Positions 1-9,822 of a DNA stretch of 64,000 nucleotides are shown piece after piece. The position numbers and the translations under genes were made by a program. The notes beneath the pieces are model-generated. The model searched no databases. It saw nothing but the letters and a program-made list of their open reading frames with translations, and was not told where the DNA came from. This DNA comes from Ruegeria sp. ANG-R (lineage in GTDB: Bacteria > Pseudomonadota > Alphaproteobacteria > Rhodobacterales > Rhodobacteraceae). The stretch lies in assembly GCF_000813985.1 (NCBI RefSeq), contig NZ_JWLJ01000012.1, positions 1 through 64,000 on the forward strand. Reading direction: 5' to 3'. How positions within the stretch are numbered: position 1 is the stretch's first letter; each line of letters begins with the position of its first letter.

Positions 1-428
1 AACCGCATTCATGCCGCAATAATGTTCTCTGTAATCTTCTCGGGCGAGGTCGCGTACCCCGTTCTGCAACCCTTCCAGAAAGGCTCGTGCAAGTGGCTTT
101 TCCTTTTCCCGTGCAGATTGCAGGATGCCGGTAGGTGTCGTGTAAGACAGGTAATTCGATGTATCTTTAGTGAAGCCTCAAAAGCCTGCGCAAGGTGAGA
201 TAACAGGAACCCTTGAGTTTCTATACCGATGATCCTCGCCGAGACTTCCCAGAGTTTCAAATCACTTTGATAACCTGGACACTATGTTCACAGACTAAAT
301 CTCGTCATAATCAACTTTTTATTCAGCCCAGCTCGCCGGTCACCTTGAACTTCGCAATAAACCAATCGCGAATTCTGAAGTGACCTGACTCGCCAAAAAT
401 AGTCATAGTGATCGCTTGTCGATGGACG
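1..428. other. no supported gene
   Basis: This stretch lies downstream of the efflux operon. A minus-strand open frame of 83 codons (9-260) is present, but I recognise no family in it and see no clear ribosome binding site. I see no convincing terminator hairpin with a T-run for the leftward efflux transcript. It may hold the decayed end of a gene lying to the left of the window. Confidence 0.4.
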
Positions 429-3400
429 CTAAGCGTTTGCGTGAGCCTCCTTGTCCGAAGGGGTTTTCTCACCATGCGGCGTTTTGTGGAATTTCTCTCG
501 TAGCTTTTGCAAGGCGACGAAAAGCGGTGGGATGAAGAAAATACCAACGAAGGTTGCCAGCAGCATACCGCACAAGACCACCCATCCGATCGACATCCGG
601 CTGGCCGACCCGGCCCCGGTTGCGAAGGCCAGGGGCAAAACACCCAGAATGAACGCGATTGCAGTCATCATGACCGCCCGGAAGCGCAGCCTTGCGGCTT
701 GCTCTGCAGCATCGAAAATCGAAAGACCTTGTTCGCGTTTTTCCTTTGCGAACTCCACGATGAGGATCGCACTTTTAGCGGCCAGGCCAATCAGCATCAC
801 CATGCCGATCTGAGCGTAGAGATTGTTGTTGAGGAAGGGCATGAAATAGAGCGGCAGGATCGCCCCGAACATCGCGACAATAACCGAACACATAACCGCG
901 ACGGGTATGGTCCAGCTTTCGTATTGCGCCACCAGGAAGAGATAGGCAAACAAAGCGGCCAGCGCGAAGATGTAGAGGACCAGATTTCCGGCCTCAAGCT
1001 CTTGTTCTGTCGTGCCGGTCCAGGTCAGCTCATAGCCATCGGGCAACGCTTCCTTGGATACTTTCTCCATGCTGGCAATTGCCTGCCCGCTGCTTGTTCC
1101 TTGGGTTGGGTTACCTTGGAAGGCAGCCGATTTGCGCAGGTTGTATCGGTTGATGACATGCGGTCCCAGTTCGGGTTTCAGGGTGACCAGTGCGGATATC
1201 GGCACCATCTGATCATCCTTGTTGCGGACATGTAGGCGCGAGATATCCCCAATGGTCTGGCGATAGTCGGCCTCGGCCTCGAGCATCACGCGATAGACTT
1301 TGCCATAAAGGTTAAAATCGTTCACGTAATAGGAGCCGAGATTGGCGTTCAGTGTCGAGAACAGGTCCGACAGGGATACACCCAGCGTGTATACCTTTTC
1401 GCGGTCAACCTCGATCTGATAGCGCGGAGTATCGGCGGTGAAGGTCGTCGTGACGCCGCCAAGCCCCGGTTCCTGATTGGCACTGTAGATCAGACTGCGT
1501 ATCGCTTGCGCCAACTCGTCCGCGCTCTTTCCTTCCAGGTCCAGGATTTCACCCTGGATGCCCGCTCCGCTGCCCAGACCCGCAATCGGGGGCAGGGGGA
1601 AGGCAAAGGATTCCGCTGCCGGATCACTCTGCAGGATTGCATTGATCTTGCCGAGGATGACATACCATTGAAGGTCGGGGGTCTTGCGCTCTTCCCAAGG
1701 CGTCAGAATTGGAATGATCAGCGCGCTGCTGGGCGCATCACCGGACAGAATGCTGTATCCGGACACGGTGATCAGATCGGCGACACCATCTACCTTTCTG
1801 ATCTGATCGCTCAACCTTTGGGTTACCTCGATCGTCCGGTTCAGGGACGCCCCGGCAGGAAGCTGAACGTTCCCCATGAAGGCCCCGTTATCTTCGGTCG
1901 GGATAAAGCCGGTTGGCGTGAGCTTGAACATTGCGCCCATTCCAACGGCGATAAGCACAAGCAGAACCAGCATCAGCGCGTAGACGTGGTTCAAGCGGCG
2001 GACCACATTGCCATATCCATTGCGGGATTTCTCGACCAATTTGGCGAACCATCCCAGAGGGCCGCGTGGCGCATGGGTGCGCTTTCTCAGCAGCAAAACA
2101 GCCAGAGCCGGCGACAGGGTCAGAGAGTTAATCGCCGAAAGAACAACAGCCGTACTGATCGTCACCGAGAACTGATTATACAGTTTCCCCGTAATACCCG
2201 GCATGAAGGCAACCGGCACAAAAACCGCCAGCAAAACAAGCGTGGTCGCGATGATGGGGCGATAAATCTCTTTCATCGCCGCGGTGGTGGCTTCGGCAGG
2301 TGTCAGTTTGCCCTCGGACAGATGGTGTTGAACGTTTTCGACAACAACAATCGAGTCGTCCACCACGATTCCGATGGCCAGAATGATGGCAAACAGCGAG
2401 ATCGTGTTGACCGTGAAACCGATCGTGTAAAGGATCGCGAAGGTACCGATCAGCGAAACCGGAATGGCAAGCGTCGGGATGAGCGTCGACCGCCAGTCGC
2501 CGAGAAACAGGAAGGTGACGAACACAACAAGCGCGAACGTGATTGCAAGCGTTGTTGCAACTTCCTGGACCGATGCCCGAACAAAATCCGTCGTGTCATA
2601 CAGAATCTTGTACTCGACCCCATCGGGGAACCGTTTGGACAACTCTTCCATTTTGGCGTAGACATCGTTGGCAACGTCCAGAGCGTTGGCTCCCGGAGAT
2701 TGATAGATCGCGGCTGTCGCGGACTGCTTGTTGTTCAATGTCGTATTCGCATCATAGCTTTGCGACCCAAGCTCGATTCTTGCGACGTCTTTCAGCCTGA
2801 GGAACGAACCATCGGTGTTGGCGCGCACGATGACGTTGCCAAATTCCTCGACTGTATTCAGGCGGCCTTCGGCCTGCAGCGAATACTGGAACTGCTGGTC
2901 CCCCTTGAACGGAGGGGCGCCGATGTCACCGACCGAGGCTTCGATATTCTGGGACTGAATCTCCTGTATCACATCGATCGCGGTCATGTTGGTGGCCGTC
3001 AGGCGGGTCGGATCAAGCCAGATCCGCATTCCGTAGTCCTTGGCGCCGAACTGAACCACCGAACCCACACCGTCGATACGCGCCAGATCATCCTGAATGT
3101 TGATCGACATGTAGTTGGACAGGAAAAGATCGCTTGCTTCAGCTCCCTTGTCATCAGTTGACAGAAGGTTGATGACCATCAGCATGTTCGAGGATTGCTT
3201 GTTGGTGACGACCCCCTGTCGGCGCACTTCTTCAGGAAGTTGCGCAGTCACCTGATCGACGCGGTTTTGAACATTGATGGTGGCAGTGTCGGGATCGGTC
3301 CCGACAGCAAACGTGATATCCAGGGTATAGCTGCCGTCATTGCCGGACTGGGACGACATGTACAGCATGTCGTCGACGCCATTGACCGCGGGCTCAATGA

Positions 3401-3593
3401 TCTGCGCAACGGATTGTTCGACGACTGCGGAATCCGCTCCGGGATAGACCGTCGTCACCTGGACTTGCGGGGGGGTGATGTTCGGGAACTGCGTGATCGC
3501 GATAGCTTTCAGTGCCAGCAGTCCAGCCAGGACCGTGACAATCGCAATAACCAGCGCAAATTTCGGGCGGTGAATAAAGAATAGTGAGAACAT
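429..3593 (-). CDS. RND multidrug efflux permease (HAE-1/AcrB type)
   Basis: Inner-membrane proton/drug antiporter of a tripartite efflux pump. At 1054 aa it has the usual AcrB/MexB length. It shows the short cytoplasmic N-terminus ([13 protein letters not shown]), a first membrane helix, and the large periplasmic porter domain beginning with the typical [10 protein letters not shown] stretch. A second periplasmic loop follows the central membrane block, and the C-terminal helices carry the [19 protein letters not shown] motif. Intramembrane acidic residues occur in [15 protein letters not shown], the expected proton-relay position. It lies 7 bp downstream of its adaptor gene, so the two form an operon. 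No TolC-type outer-membrane gene is in the window, so the pump probably borrows one. The substrate cannot be read from sequence. Confidence 0.95.
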   Translation of the reverse strand: MFSLFFIHRPKFALVIAIVTVLAGLLALKAIAITQFPNITPPQVQVTTVYPGADSAVVEQSVAQIIEPAVNGVDDMLYMSSQSGNDGSYTLDITFAVGTDPDTATINVQNRVDQVTAQLPEEVRRQGVVTNKQSSNMLMVINLLSTDDKGAEASDLFLSNYMSINIQDDLARIDGVGSVVQFGAKDYGMRIWLDPTRLTATNMTAIDVIQEIQSQNIEASVGDIGAPPFKGDQQFQYSLQAEGRLNTVEEFGNVIVRANTDGSFLRLKDVARIELGSQSYDANTTLNNKQSATAAIYQSPGANALDVANDVYAKMEELSKRFPDGVEYKILYDTTDFVRASVQEVATTLAITFALVVFVTFLFLGDWRSTLIPTLAIPVSLIGTFAILYTIGFTVNTISLFAIILAIGIVVDDSIVVVENVQHHLSEGKLTPAEATTAAMKEIYRPIIATTLVLLAVFVPVAFMPGITGKLYNQFSVTISTAVVLSAINSLTLSPALAVLLLRKRTHAPRGPLGWFAKLVEKSRNGYGNVVRRLNHVYALMLVLLVLIAVGMGAMFKLTPTGFIPTEDNGAFMGNVQLPAGASLNRTIEVTQRLSDQIRKVDGVADLITVSGYSILSGDAPSSALIIPILTPWEERKTPDLQWYVILGKINAILQSDPAAESFAFPLPPIAGLGSGAGIQGEILDLEGKSADELAQAIRSLIYSANQEPGLGGVTTTFTADTPRYQIEVDREKVYTLGVSLSDLFSTLNANLGSYYVNDFNLYGKVYRVMLEAEADYRQTIGDISRLHVRNKDDQMVPISALVTLKPELGPHVINRYNLRKSAAFQGNPTQGTSSGQAIASMEKVSKEALPDGYELTWTGTTEQELEAGNLVLYIFALAALFAYLFLVAQYESWTIPVAVMCSVIVAMFGAILPLYFMPFLNNNLYAQIGMVMLIGLAAKSAILIVEFAKEKREQGLSIFDAAEQAARLRFRAVMMTAIAFILGVLPLAFATGAGSASRMSIGWVVLCGMLLATFVGIFFIPPLFVALQKLREKFHKTPHGEKTPSDKEAHANA

Positions 3594-3600
3594 CGGTCGA

Positions 3601-4728
3601 TTACCGCTCGCTTGGTTTGACGGTTACGCCGGGTTGAACTTTTTGCAGCCCCGATACGATGACACGCTCACCTTCCTTGAGGCCGGACTTGACGACCCAG
3701 TTGCCTGCTTGTTGCTCGCCAAGCTCCACGCTGCGCTTTTCGACCTTGTTGTCCTTGTCGACAACCAGCACGAAAAACCCTTTCTGATCTTTTTGAACAG
3801 CAGATTGCGGGATCATTTCCGCATATCGTTCGTCCTTTGAGACGACGTATGCGTGAACAAATCCGCCCGGCAACAAAACCCGATCCGGGTTGGGGAACTT
3901 CGCGCGGACCAGAACGGTATCGGTTTCGGTACTGATCGAGGTATCGATGTAATCGAAGATGCCGCGCTCCTTGTATTCCGTCCCGTCCGGCAATCTCAGG
4001 CCAAGCTGGAACTTCGGATTATTCAACTCCACGCCTTTTTGGCGGGCATCCATCCGTGCGTTTTCGCTGACGTAGATATAGACATAGATCGGGTCCAGAC
4101 TGGTGACGGTAAGAAGCGTTTGATCGTTGCCGACAAGATTGCCTTCGGTGACGGTCAGCAGCGATGTCTTCCCGTCAATCGGAGAAACGATATGCGTGTA
4201 ACTGAGGTTGAGTTTTGCCGCATCCAGCGCCGCCTTGGCCTGTTCAAGCTGAGCGGCGGCGACTCTTTCGTTTGCCTGAGCTGTATCGTAGGTCGATTCC
4301 GAAATCGTCCCTTTCTTCAGCAAAACTTCGTCGCGTTTCAAAGTTGTGGTGGCATTGGTCAACGTCGCCTGCGCGGCCTCCACATCGGCCTGACGCTGCT
4401 GAACCACGATCTCATATGCAGCCGGGTCGATATTGATCAGCGTTTGGCCTTTTTTGACGTCCGCGCCCTCTTTGAATTGCGGCTTTTGCAGGTACCCTTC
4501 GACACGGGCCTTAAGCTCCACTTGAGCAAGGGGTTGAATGCGTCCCACATACTGCAGTTGAGGCGAAACCTGTTCTTTCTTGACCGGAGCCACAATAACG
4601 GACGGGTCATCAGCAACTGCGATCTGTGGGCTCCATGCGGCCAGAATCAGGGCGAATGAGAAGACAATGGAAGCACGGCTAAAACAGATGTGCCAATGAT
4701 TGGTGAAGGGCGTTCTTTTTACGGTCAT
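3601..4728 (-). CDS. RND efflux periplasmic adaptor (membrane fusion protein)
   Basis: Membrane-fusion subunit linking the RND permease to an outer-membrane channel. The frame is open back to 4821. I prefer the ATG at 4728, because the preceding AGAGA is a plausible ribosome binding site and the protein then opens with a basic N-terminus and a hydrophobic segment (FALILAAW) ending near AVADD. This looks like a signal peptide. The body has the usual order: a lipoyl-like half ([19 protein letters not shown]), an alpha-hairpin rich in Gln and Ala, the second lipoyl half ([18 protein letters not shown]), a beta-barrel and the membrane-proximal domain. It is followed after 7 bp by the permease. 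Confidence 0.93.
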   Translation of the reverse strand: MTVKRTPFTNHWHICFSRASIVFSFALILAAWSPQIAVADDPSVIVAPVKKEQVSPQLQYVGRIQPLAQVELKARVEGYLQKPQFKEGADVKKGQTLINIDPAAYEIVVQQRQADVEAAQATLTNATTTLKRDEVLLKKGTISESTYDTAQANERVAAAQLEQAKAALDAAKLNLSYTHIVSPIDGKTSLLTVTEGNLVGNDQTLLTVTSLDPIYVYIYVSENARMDARQKGVELNNPKFQLGLRLPDGTEYKERGIFDYIDTSISTETDTVLVRAKFPNPDRVLLPGGFVHAYVVSKDERYAEMIPQSAVQKDQKGFFVLVVDKDNKVEKRSVELGEQQAGNWVVKSGLKEGERVIVSGLQKVQPGVTVKPSER

Positions 4729-4860
4729 CGTTTGTCTCTTCGCATTGTGAACCGGGTTGAGCGGCATCGCGTGGTGTCTAACGTGGGCTTGATGCACATT
4801 TTCATTTGTGATGTCTGTCATTGAGCTAACATGTATTTGTGACTAACTTTTCGGCGTAAT

Positions 4861-4880
4861 CGTCAAGACCTGACGTCAGG
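4861..4880. promoter_or_regulatory. palindrome next to a -35-like box upstream of the efflux operon
   Basis: The 12-bp perfect palindrome CCTGACGTCAGG (4869-4880) directly precedes a minus-strand TTGACG (4866-4861), about 135 bp upstream of the preferred adaptor start. This is a reasonable operator position for a TetR- or MarR-like repressor. I see no good -10 box at 16-18 bp spacing, so the promoter itself is uncertain. Confidence 0.35.
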
Positions 4881-4988
4881 GTTATGAGGGCGCGCGGCGC
4901 TTGGGCGAACGTATCAATCTGATCTGTTCCGGGGTGACCTTGGTTGTTCGACCTCCGGAGAAAATAGCGCCTTGAAAGAGAAGCATCG

Positions 4989-5246
4989 CTATTCTTCGCA
5001 CAGTTTATGACTGTCTTCTGCGGTCAGATCCAATCCATAGGCGACGCGTATCTGCTCGATGAAAGCCAGAGATTCTTCGTCGAAAGGCGATTTGCCCTCA
5101 AAGCTGTAGAGGACGATACCCACGAGCAGGTCCCCGAGCGTGATCTCGTGCCGGGCTGCGATGGTCTTGAGAACTTTAAGGATGCGCTTCTCGATGCGCA
5201 CACCAGTTTGCACGCGCTCGATCTTGGGTTTTGAATCGTCGGCCAT
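4989..5246 (-). CDS. small ribbon-helix-helix-like protein
   Basis: An 84-aa protein if started at the ATG at 5246, which follows an AAAGAGAA ribosome binding site. An ATG at 5276 would give 95 aa. The segment RVQTGVRIEKRILKVLK followed by AARHEITLGDLL has the strand-helix-helix pattern of the ribbon-helix-helix fold, so a small DNA-binding or dimerisation role is possible. The C-terminal half is acidic. It is minus strand and about 260 bp upstream of the adaptor gene, so it could be co-transcribed with or regulate the pump. That is inference only. Confidence 0.55.
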   Translation of the reverse strand: MADDSKPKIERVQTGVRIEKRILKVLKTIAARHEITLGDLLVGIVLYSFEGKSPFDEESLAFIEQIRVAYGLDLTAEDSHKLCEE

Positions 5247-5607
5247 CTCGTTCTCTTTCAACGGTCGCCCGTACAATGGTACCAGTGCAACGCGGATTTC
5301 AAGTCCAAATTGCGCGCGATCTGCTCGAGGGTACCGAAATTTCCTTTGTAAAGTTAATGTGTTGCCAGATTGTTGCTACGTTAAACTTTGTTCGGTTTGG
5401 GGTGTTTTGGTTTAGCATTGGGTGGCAACAACGAGGCCACCAGCAATCAATCGCAATCGCCGCCGACTTTCAGCGGATGGTGCCATTCAAGAAGTCAGAG
5501 TCCAATCAGGAATGTCGAGATGTGAAAGTCAGTTATGTGGGCGGAACGGACTATTGCAGAACGCTGGCCAACGACCGTCTCCCTGGAGTTTAGACCGGGA
5601 ACTGAGC
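5247..5607. other. intergenic region without a supported gene
   Basis: This A/T-richer stretch lies between the small RHH-like gene and the end of the LysR gene. It probably carries the promoter of the small minus-strand gene. Several open frames cross it, but none has a recognisable product or ribosome binding site. Confidence 0.4.
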
Positions 5608-6486
5608 TCAATTCGACATAAGCCATTTCTTAAAAATTCTCACCGTGACCTGCTCCTGATCGCCGGGTCGGCAGACGAAATAGAGCCCACGATCCAGCGG
5701 CACACGGCTTTCATCAAGGCGGACCAACCGTCCAAGTTTCAAATCCCTCTCGGCCAAGAGATGCCTTGCTAGTGCCACGCCTTGCCCGTCAATAGCGGCC
5801 TCCAACAGAACTGCGCTGTCCACGTACTTGATACTCTGCGAATTGATCCGATCAGCGCTCAGCCCGACCTGCGCAGCCCAGCTTTCCCATCCGACGTTGA
5901 AGGCATCGTGCAGTAGTGGGAGACTAGCGACGTCTTCGGCATGCATTGGTAGCCGTATTCTCTCAACAAACGACGGCGCGGCCACGACAACCAGTTCCTC
6001 TTGCCTCACTTGCTCATGATATAGTCCGTCCCATCCGGGTTTCCCAAATCTCAAGGCGACATCGACTTCGGACGTATCGAAATCCGCAAAGGCATCGTTT
6101 GTGTCCAGCAATAATGCGATACCGGGATGTTCTTGCTGAAACGAATTAAGTAACGGCACAAGCCATTTGAGTGCCAGCGAAGTGGACAAGGACACAGTTA
6201 GCGACTGCCGGTGATGTAACCGTCTCACCTCGGATACGCCCAACTGCAATGTAGAAAACGCCCCACGTGTCGACTGGTGAAGGCGTTCCCCGGCTTTGGT
6301 CAGTTCAACGCCATTGGGGCGGCGATGAAAGAGCGCCACGCCAAGATGCAGTTCCAGCAGTTTGATTTGCCGACTGATCGCCCCATGGGTGACATGCAGC
6401 ACATCTGCCGCCTTGGTCAGGCTCGATTGGGTCGCGGTCTCATCGAAGGCCTGGAGTGCCCGAAGGTGCCTAAGGTTTTTTGCCAT
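5608..6486 (-). CDS. LysR-family transcriptional regulator (GcvA-like)
   Basis: A 292-aa LysR regulator of normal length. The N-terminal winged helix covers about residues 5-65 (LRALQAFDETATQSSLTKAADVLHV, then ISRQIKLLE). The effector-binding domain starts near residue 90 and includes the GcvA-subfamily style segment VDVALRFGKPGWDGLYHE. It is transcribed away from the dehydrogenase/EctC-like operon with about 118 bp between start codons. This is the classic arrangement for a LysR protein controlling its divergent neighbours. The ligand is unknown. Confidence 0.9.
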   Translation of the reverse strand: MAKNLRHLRALQAFDETATQSSLTKAADVLHVTHGAISRQIKLLELHLGVALFHRRPNGVELTKAGERLHQSTRGAFSTLQLGVSEVRRLHHRQSLTVSLSTSLALKWLVPLLNSFQQEHPGIALLLDTNDAFADFDTSEVDVALRFGKPGWDGLYHEQVRQEELVVVAAPSFVERIRLPMHAEDVASLPLLHDAFNVGWESWAAQVGLSADRINSQSIKYVDSAVLLEAAIDGQGVALARHLLAERDLKLGRLVRLDESRVPLDRGLYFVCRPGDQEQVTVRIFKKWLMSN

Positions 6487-6603
6487 GTGAGAAAACCTAA
6501 CAGCAATGCCTCAAAAACTCGATAGGTCTACATAATCCAAGGAAGGTACAATGACTTGACCCAATATTTCTCACACGCCATGAGCCGAAAGAAAGGAAAA
6601 ACC

Positions 6604-7353
6604 ATGCCCGAAGTCAAAGTCGCACTGATGACAGGTACAGGACAAGGCATTGGCCGGGGCTGCGCCATTGAAATGGCAAAGGCTGGCTACAAAGTTTCAC
6701 TGATGTCCCCGTCCAGTCGCTCAGTCGAATTGGCCGAGGAGCTTGGGGGCATTGGCCGCCGTGGCTCTGTGCTAGATGTCGATGATCTTCAGGCGATGAT
6801 CGACGATACCATGAGCAAGTATGGACGGATTGATGCAATCGTCAGCAACATGGGGCACGGTGGAACAGTGCCTGAAGCCATCAAAACTGTCGGCTTCGAT
6901 CCTGACTTTGACGGGCCGCTTTTAGAACTCAGCGACGAGTTGTGGCACGAAAGTCTGGACATGTACGTGCTGAACGTCGTCAAGATTGCCCGCATCGTCA
7001 CGCCTATACTGATCGAACAAGGCGGCGGAGCTTTCGTAAACATCTCATCCATGAACACAATCGAGCCGCGAGCGCCTTACCCCATGAGTATGTTGCGCGG
7101 CGCTCTGCACAGTTTCTCAAAGCTTTACGGGGATCGTTACGCAAGGCACAACATTCGTATGAACAACCTGCTGCCCGGGTTCTGCGAGAACGTGAACCTG
7201 TCTGAACAAGCCCGTCGGGAGATCCCCGCTCAGCGACCGGCAACATTCGAGGAAATTGGGCAGGCTTGCGTGTTTCTTGCCAGCGAAGGCGCTCGTTATA
7301 TCAACGGCCAGAGTATACTGTCTGATGGTGGTATGAATCGCGCGGTACGATAG
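6604..7353 (+). CDS. short-chain dehydrogenase/reductase with atypical active site
   Basis: An SDR-family oxidoreductase of about 249 aa. I chose the ATG at 6604 because AAAGGA precedes it at good spacing and the Rossmann motif TGTGQGIG then starts near residue 9. It has an NMG segment in place of NAG, a catalytic-type serine in NISSMN, and the late-domain PGFCENV and GQSILSDGG. The usual YxxxK is read as YPMSM, so the catalytic lysine position holds methionine. This is a known style in some divergent SDRs and may mean a different mechanism or a non-redox role. It is followed after 17 bp by the EctC-like gene, and the divergent LysR gene probably regulates both. Confidence 0.9.
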   Translation: MPEVKVALMTGTGQGIGRGCAIEMAKAGYKVSLMSPSSRSVELAEELGGIGRRGSVLDVDDLQAMIDDTMSKYGRIDAIVSNMGHGGTVPEAIKTVGFDPDFDGPLLELSDELWHESLDMYVLNVVKIARIVTPILIEQGGGAFVNISSMNTIEPRAPYPMSMLRGALHSFSKLYGDRYARHNIRMNNLLPGFCENVNLSEQARREIPAQRPATFEEIGQACVFLASEGARYINGQSILSDGGMNRAVR

Positions 7354-7370
7354 CAAGTAGGCGGTGAAAC

Positions 7371-7763
7371 ATGATTGTTAAAGCACTCAAAGATATCCTT
7401 GATACCGAACGGGACGTTGCCGGGCCGGGGTGGAGAAGCAGAAGACTGTTACTCGCGGCAGATGGCATGGGATTTTCGCTGACAGATACCATCATCAAAA
7501 AAGGTGCAGTGCTTGAGCTGGAATACACACATCATTTGGAGGCCTGTTACTGTATCGAGGGCAAGGGGCAAATCAGAGCGTCAGAAGATGAAACCTGGCA
7601 TTCCCTTGAGCCATTTACCCTCTATGCCTTGGACCAACATGATCGACATCTGGTGCGTGCAACAGAGGCTGATCTGCGGGTTGTCTGCGTATTCAATCCG
7701 CCGCTAAGCGGGAGCGAAACACACCGCGAAGACGGAAGTTATACCCCACCTGCATCCGGATGA
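7371..7763 (+). CDS. solitary ectoine-synthase-like cupin (EctC family)
   Basis: A 130-aa protein of EctC length. It opens with MIVKALKDILDT and keeps the cupin core: the ligand-bearing stretch HHLEACYCIEGKG, then LYALDQHDRHL, and the C-terminal CVFNPPLSGSETHREDGSY. EctC cyclises N-gamma-acetyl-diaminobutyrate to ectoine using iron. The residues I associate with metal and substrate binding (Glu of HLEA, Tyr of LYALD, His of DRHL, plus the C-x-F and E-x-H pairs near the end) are present. No ectA, ectB or ectD accompanies it. It is therefore an orphan EctC, paired with an SDR and a LysR regulator, and may use acquired precursor or another substrate. Confidence 0.9.
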   Translation: MIVKALKDILDTERDVAGPGWRSRRLLLAADGMGFSLTDTIIKKGAVLELEYTHHLEACYCIEGKGQIRASEDETWHSLEPFTLYALDQHDRHLVRATEADLRVVCVFNPPLSGSETHREDGSYTPPASG

Positions 7764-8335
7764 GCACATTAATATCTTACACTATCCCGCCATTCATGCA
7801 TCGTGCAGCATCTCGAAAAACGGGCTCATTGCTGACATCCAAGCAAGCCGGCGTGATGGCGCAGAGCCCATAGCGTTCTGATAGTTGGCCCGCCGTACAT
7901 CCCGCATTTATGGCGGGCTGAAATTGACGGGGATTTTGTGGTATACTGAAATGGCCTCCCGCTACGGGAGTAGGGGAAGATCCCACCGTCTCACAAATGA
8001 TTGAGAGTGAAGGTGGTGAGGGGCTGGATGAGGGGGTCTTGGCCAGCCCCTCTCTCTTGAGGGGGTATACGGCGTGGTAGGTTGTTCCGTTGAATACAAT
8101 CTATCCTATGGGCGGTTTGTCCGAAATTGGGGGATTCCCGTAGACCCCTTATTTTCTTATCTCAGACACAATTCAAACTCGTTGCTCCGATACCAAGTAG
8201 GTGCGGTGTGTCGTGATGGGGATTAGTGATTTCAACGAGGGGGTCCGACTGTAAGCGTTACATCTGACCCCCTAAATAGTCCCTGATCTGTCTGCCGTCG
8301 GCAGTTTTTAATGCTTCCAAAAGGATACAGGCATC
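7764..8335. other. intergenic stretch with hairpins, no gene
   Basis: About 570 bp with no supported coding region. A hairpin with stem GGGGCTGG/CCAGCCCC lies at 8020-8050 and is followed by a C/T-rich tract, so it may terminate the upstream operon. The right part (8239-8272) holds a nested palindrome described separately. The region borders a zone of broken mobile-element genes and is probably itself partly debris. Confidence 0.45.
8239..8272. repeat. nested inverted repeat, possible IS end
   Basis: An outer stem GGGGGTC/GACCCCC encloses an inner palindrome TGTAAGCGTTACA. It lies about 65 bp upstream of a transposase-associated gene fragment. The GTAAGCG start resembles the terminal repeats of IS66-type elements as I remember them, but no partner repeat was found by eye. 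Confidence 0.35.
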
Positions 8336-8617
8336 ATGAATTCTCAAGCTTTAGGTGAGCTCGCAAGTGATCAAAAAACCCAAAACATTTTCCACGCCTA
8401 CGGCTACTCAATCCCTGTCGGGAAAGATGGTCGCCATCTGTGGCCGACAAAATTCAAACGTGCGATGGGTCAGAGAATGAGATCCGATGAGCTATCAGTC
8501 GGAGAGGTGCAAAAGACGTGTCAGGTTTCGAACAAGACGGCTTACAGTTGGCGAAAAGGTGGTTCCAGAAAATCATCGCACAAGCCAAAGAAGACCCAAC
8601 ACCCACTTTGGGCATGA
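8336..8617 (+). pseudogene. transposase-associated helix-turn-helix protein fragment
   Basis: A 93-aa frame. Its middle (LWPTKFKRAMGQRMRSDELS, then VGEVQKTCQVSNKTAYSWRK) is the Tnp-type helix-turn-helix found in the first ORF of IS3/IS66-like elements. After the WRK motif the sequence turns into low-quality, lysine-rich text while another frame stays open. This suggests a frameshift or truncation. No DDE transposase follows. I read it as a remnant, although an intact short protein is possible. Confidence 0.5.
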
Positions 8618-8756
8618 AAACGTTATTCGGTTCTGCGATCGCCCATTCAAGTCCTCCGTTCATATGGACGGCGTCATGCTAAAAAACATGTGGAGGATCA
8701 TGAAGCCTGAGGGCGATCTCTGGGTCATCGGAGATTTTGCCTTCGGTGCGCCAGCG

Positions 8757-8888
8757 AAAGACCCCGTGTAGGGTTGCGGCAAGCCAGATAGACCTTGGAC
8801 ATGCCTTTTGCAGCACAAGCTGCCGGGCTGCCTCGCGACCCAGTCCGGCATTTGCGCCGGTGATCAATACAGATTGTATCTGGTTCTC
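8757..8888 (-). pseudogene. short-chain dehydrogenase N-terminal fragment, frameshifted
   Basis: The minus strand reads QSVLITGANAGLGREAARQL, the glycine-rich NAD(P)-binding start of an SDR. Immediately after the QLVLQK segment the expected continuation KVYLACRNPTRG is in another frame, so one indel lies near 8800-8805. The fragment stops after about 45 codons, at the IS-like remnant. At its 5' side it abuts the decayed phage gene, so it is a stub left by rearrangement. Confidence 0.6.
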
Positions 8889-9045
8889 ATGCCTGTGACG
8901 ACATCATCGCCGGTGGGCAGTTCACCCGGACCGGCGCGGGGGATCAGAGCGACATCTTCGAATTCGGATCGCATCTCGTTGTCGAGACCTTTGACCTTCA
9001 CGACAGCACTCGAGATGCGTTGCGCCGGGCAATGATAGGTGTATC
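8889..9045 (-). pseudogene. relic of a Mu-like phage tail-region gene
   Basis: Read on the minus strand, this segment matches the small gene at 41460-41702 of the intact prophage. Over about 50 codons, 30 residues agree by eye, including the blocks SEF.DVALIP and ELP...VV.GM. The start codon position reads CTG instead of ATG, and the frame ends by running into the dehydrogenase fragment. It is direct evidence of a second, older related phage in this chromosome. Confidence 0.7.
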
Positions 9046-9108
9046 AGTGACAGTGGGCGGAACCTAACCGTCGTTTCCTATGGAGGCATTCCTGCCCCTC
9101 TGCGCGAG

Positions 9109-9822
9109 CTATTTGGGATCGTACAAGTAGCCGATTCCGCGCACGGTTCTGATGATTTCTGGTTTCTCGGGATTGGTTTCGAGCTTTCGGCGCAGTCTGG
9201 AAATTCTGATGTCGATGCTGCGGTCGAACGGGTCCCAAGATCTGTCATGCGCTTGCTCGAGAAGTTGATCCCGGTTCAATACCCGCCCTCTGTTTTCCGC
9301 AAAAACTCTTAGCAAACTATACTCCATTGCGGTCAACGGGACTTCGGACCCATCGGATGCAAGAAGTTTTGCCGCCTCTTTGTCCAGCGTGTAGTCCCCG
9401 AAACGCGCGCTGTCTCCGGCAGAGTTCTGTACGACCGCCTTGTCGCCGATAGCTCCGCGACGCAGGATTGCCTTGATACGGGCTTCCAGTTCCCGAAGAT
9501 CAACGGGTTTGCCCAGGTAATCGTCGGCGCCCATTTCAAGTCCGATGATGCGATCCACAACATCGCCTGCAGCGGTCAGCATTATCACGGGCGTGGTATT
9601 TTCGGGGCGAAGGGATCTTAGAATGGAAAGACCGTCTTCCTTTGGCATATTGATGTCCATTATCATGACGTCGACCGTACGGGCCGAGATAATGGATCGC
9701 AGTTCTTCGCCGCCCGATGCAGCCGAAACCGCGTAACCGCGTTTGCTCAGGTATTCCTGAAGCATTTCGCGTACGTCGATCTCGTCATCGCAGACCAGGA
9801 TATGGGTTTTCTGATTATCCAT
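9109..9822 (-). CDS. OmpR/PhoB-family response regulator
   Basis: A 237-aa two-domain regulator. I take the ATG at 9822, after which ILVCDDEIDVREML gives the receiver acidic pair at once. The phospho-acceptor Asp lies in VMIMDINMP, the conserved Thr in IMLTAAGD, and the Lys in GADDYLGKPVDLRELEAR. A C-terminal winged helix follows (LTAMEYSLLRVFAENRG, RVLNRDQLLEQ, IDIRISRLRRKLE, IRTVRGIGYLY). Its start overlaps the end of the kinase gene by 8 bp, implying translational coupling. It probably binds the repeated TGTTTCAAT sites between the kinase and the divergent hydrolase (inference). Confidence 0.95.
   Translation of the reverse strand: MDNQKTHILVCDDEIDVREMLQEYLSKRGYAVSAASGGEELRSIISARTVDVMIMDINMPKEDGLSILRSLRPENTTPVIMLTAAGDVVDRIIGLEMGADDYLGKPVDLRELEARIKAILRRGAIGDKAVVQNSAGDSARFGDYTLDKEAAKLLASDGSEVPLTAMEYSLLRVFAENRGRVLNRDQLLEQAHDRSWDPFDRSIDIRISRLRRKLETNPEKPEIIRTVRGIGYLYDPK

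Noticed and set aside
9..260. 83-codon minus-strand frame at the window start
   Set aside because: No recognisable motif, no ribosome binding site and mixed composition. Left as unsupported.
1506..3161. Long plus-strand open frame of 551 codons
   Set aside because: It is the antisense shadow of the RND permease, with a Gln/Arg-rich composition unlike a real protein.
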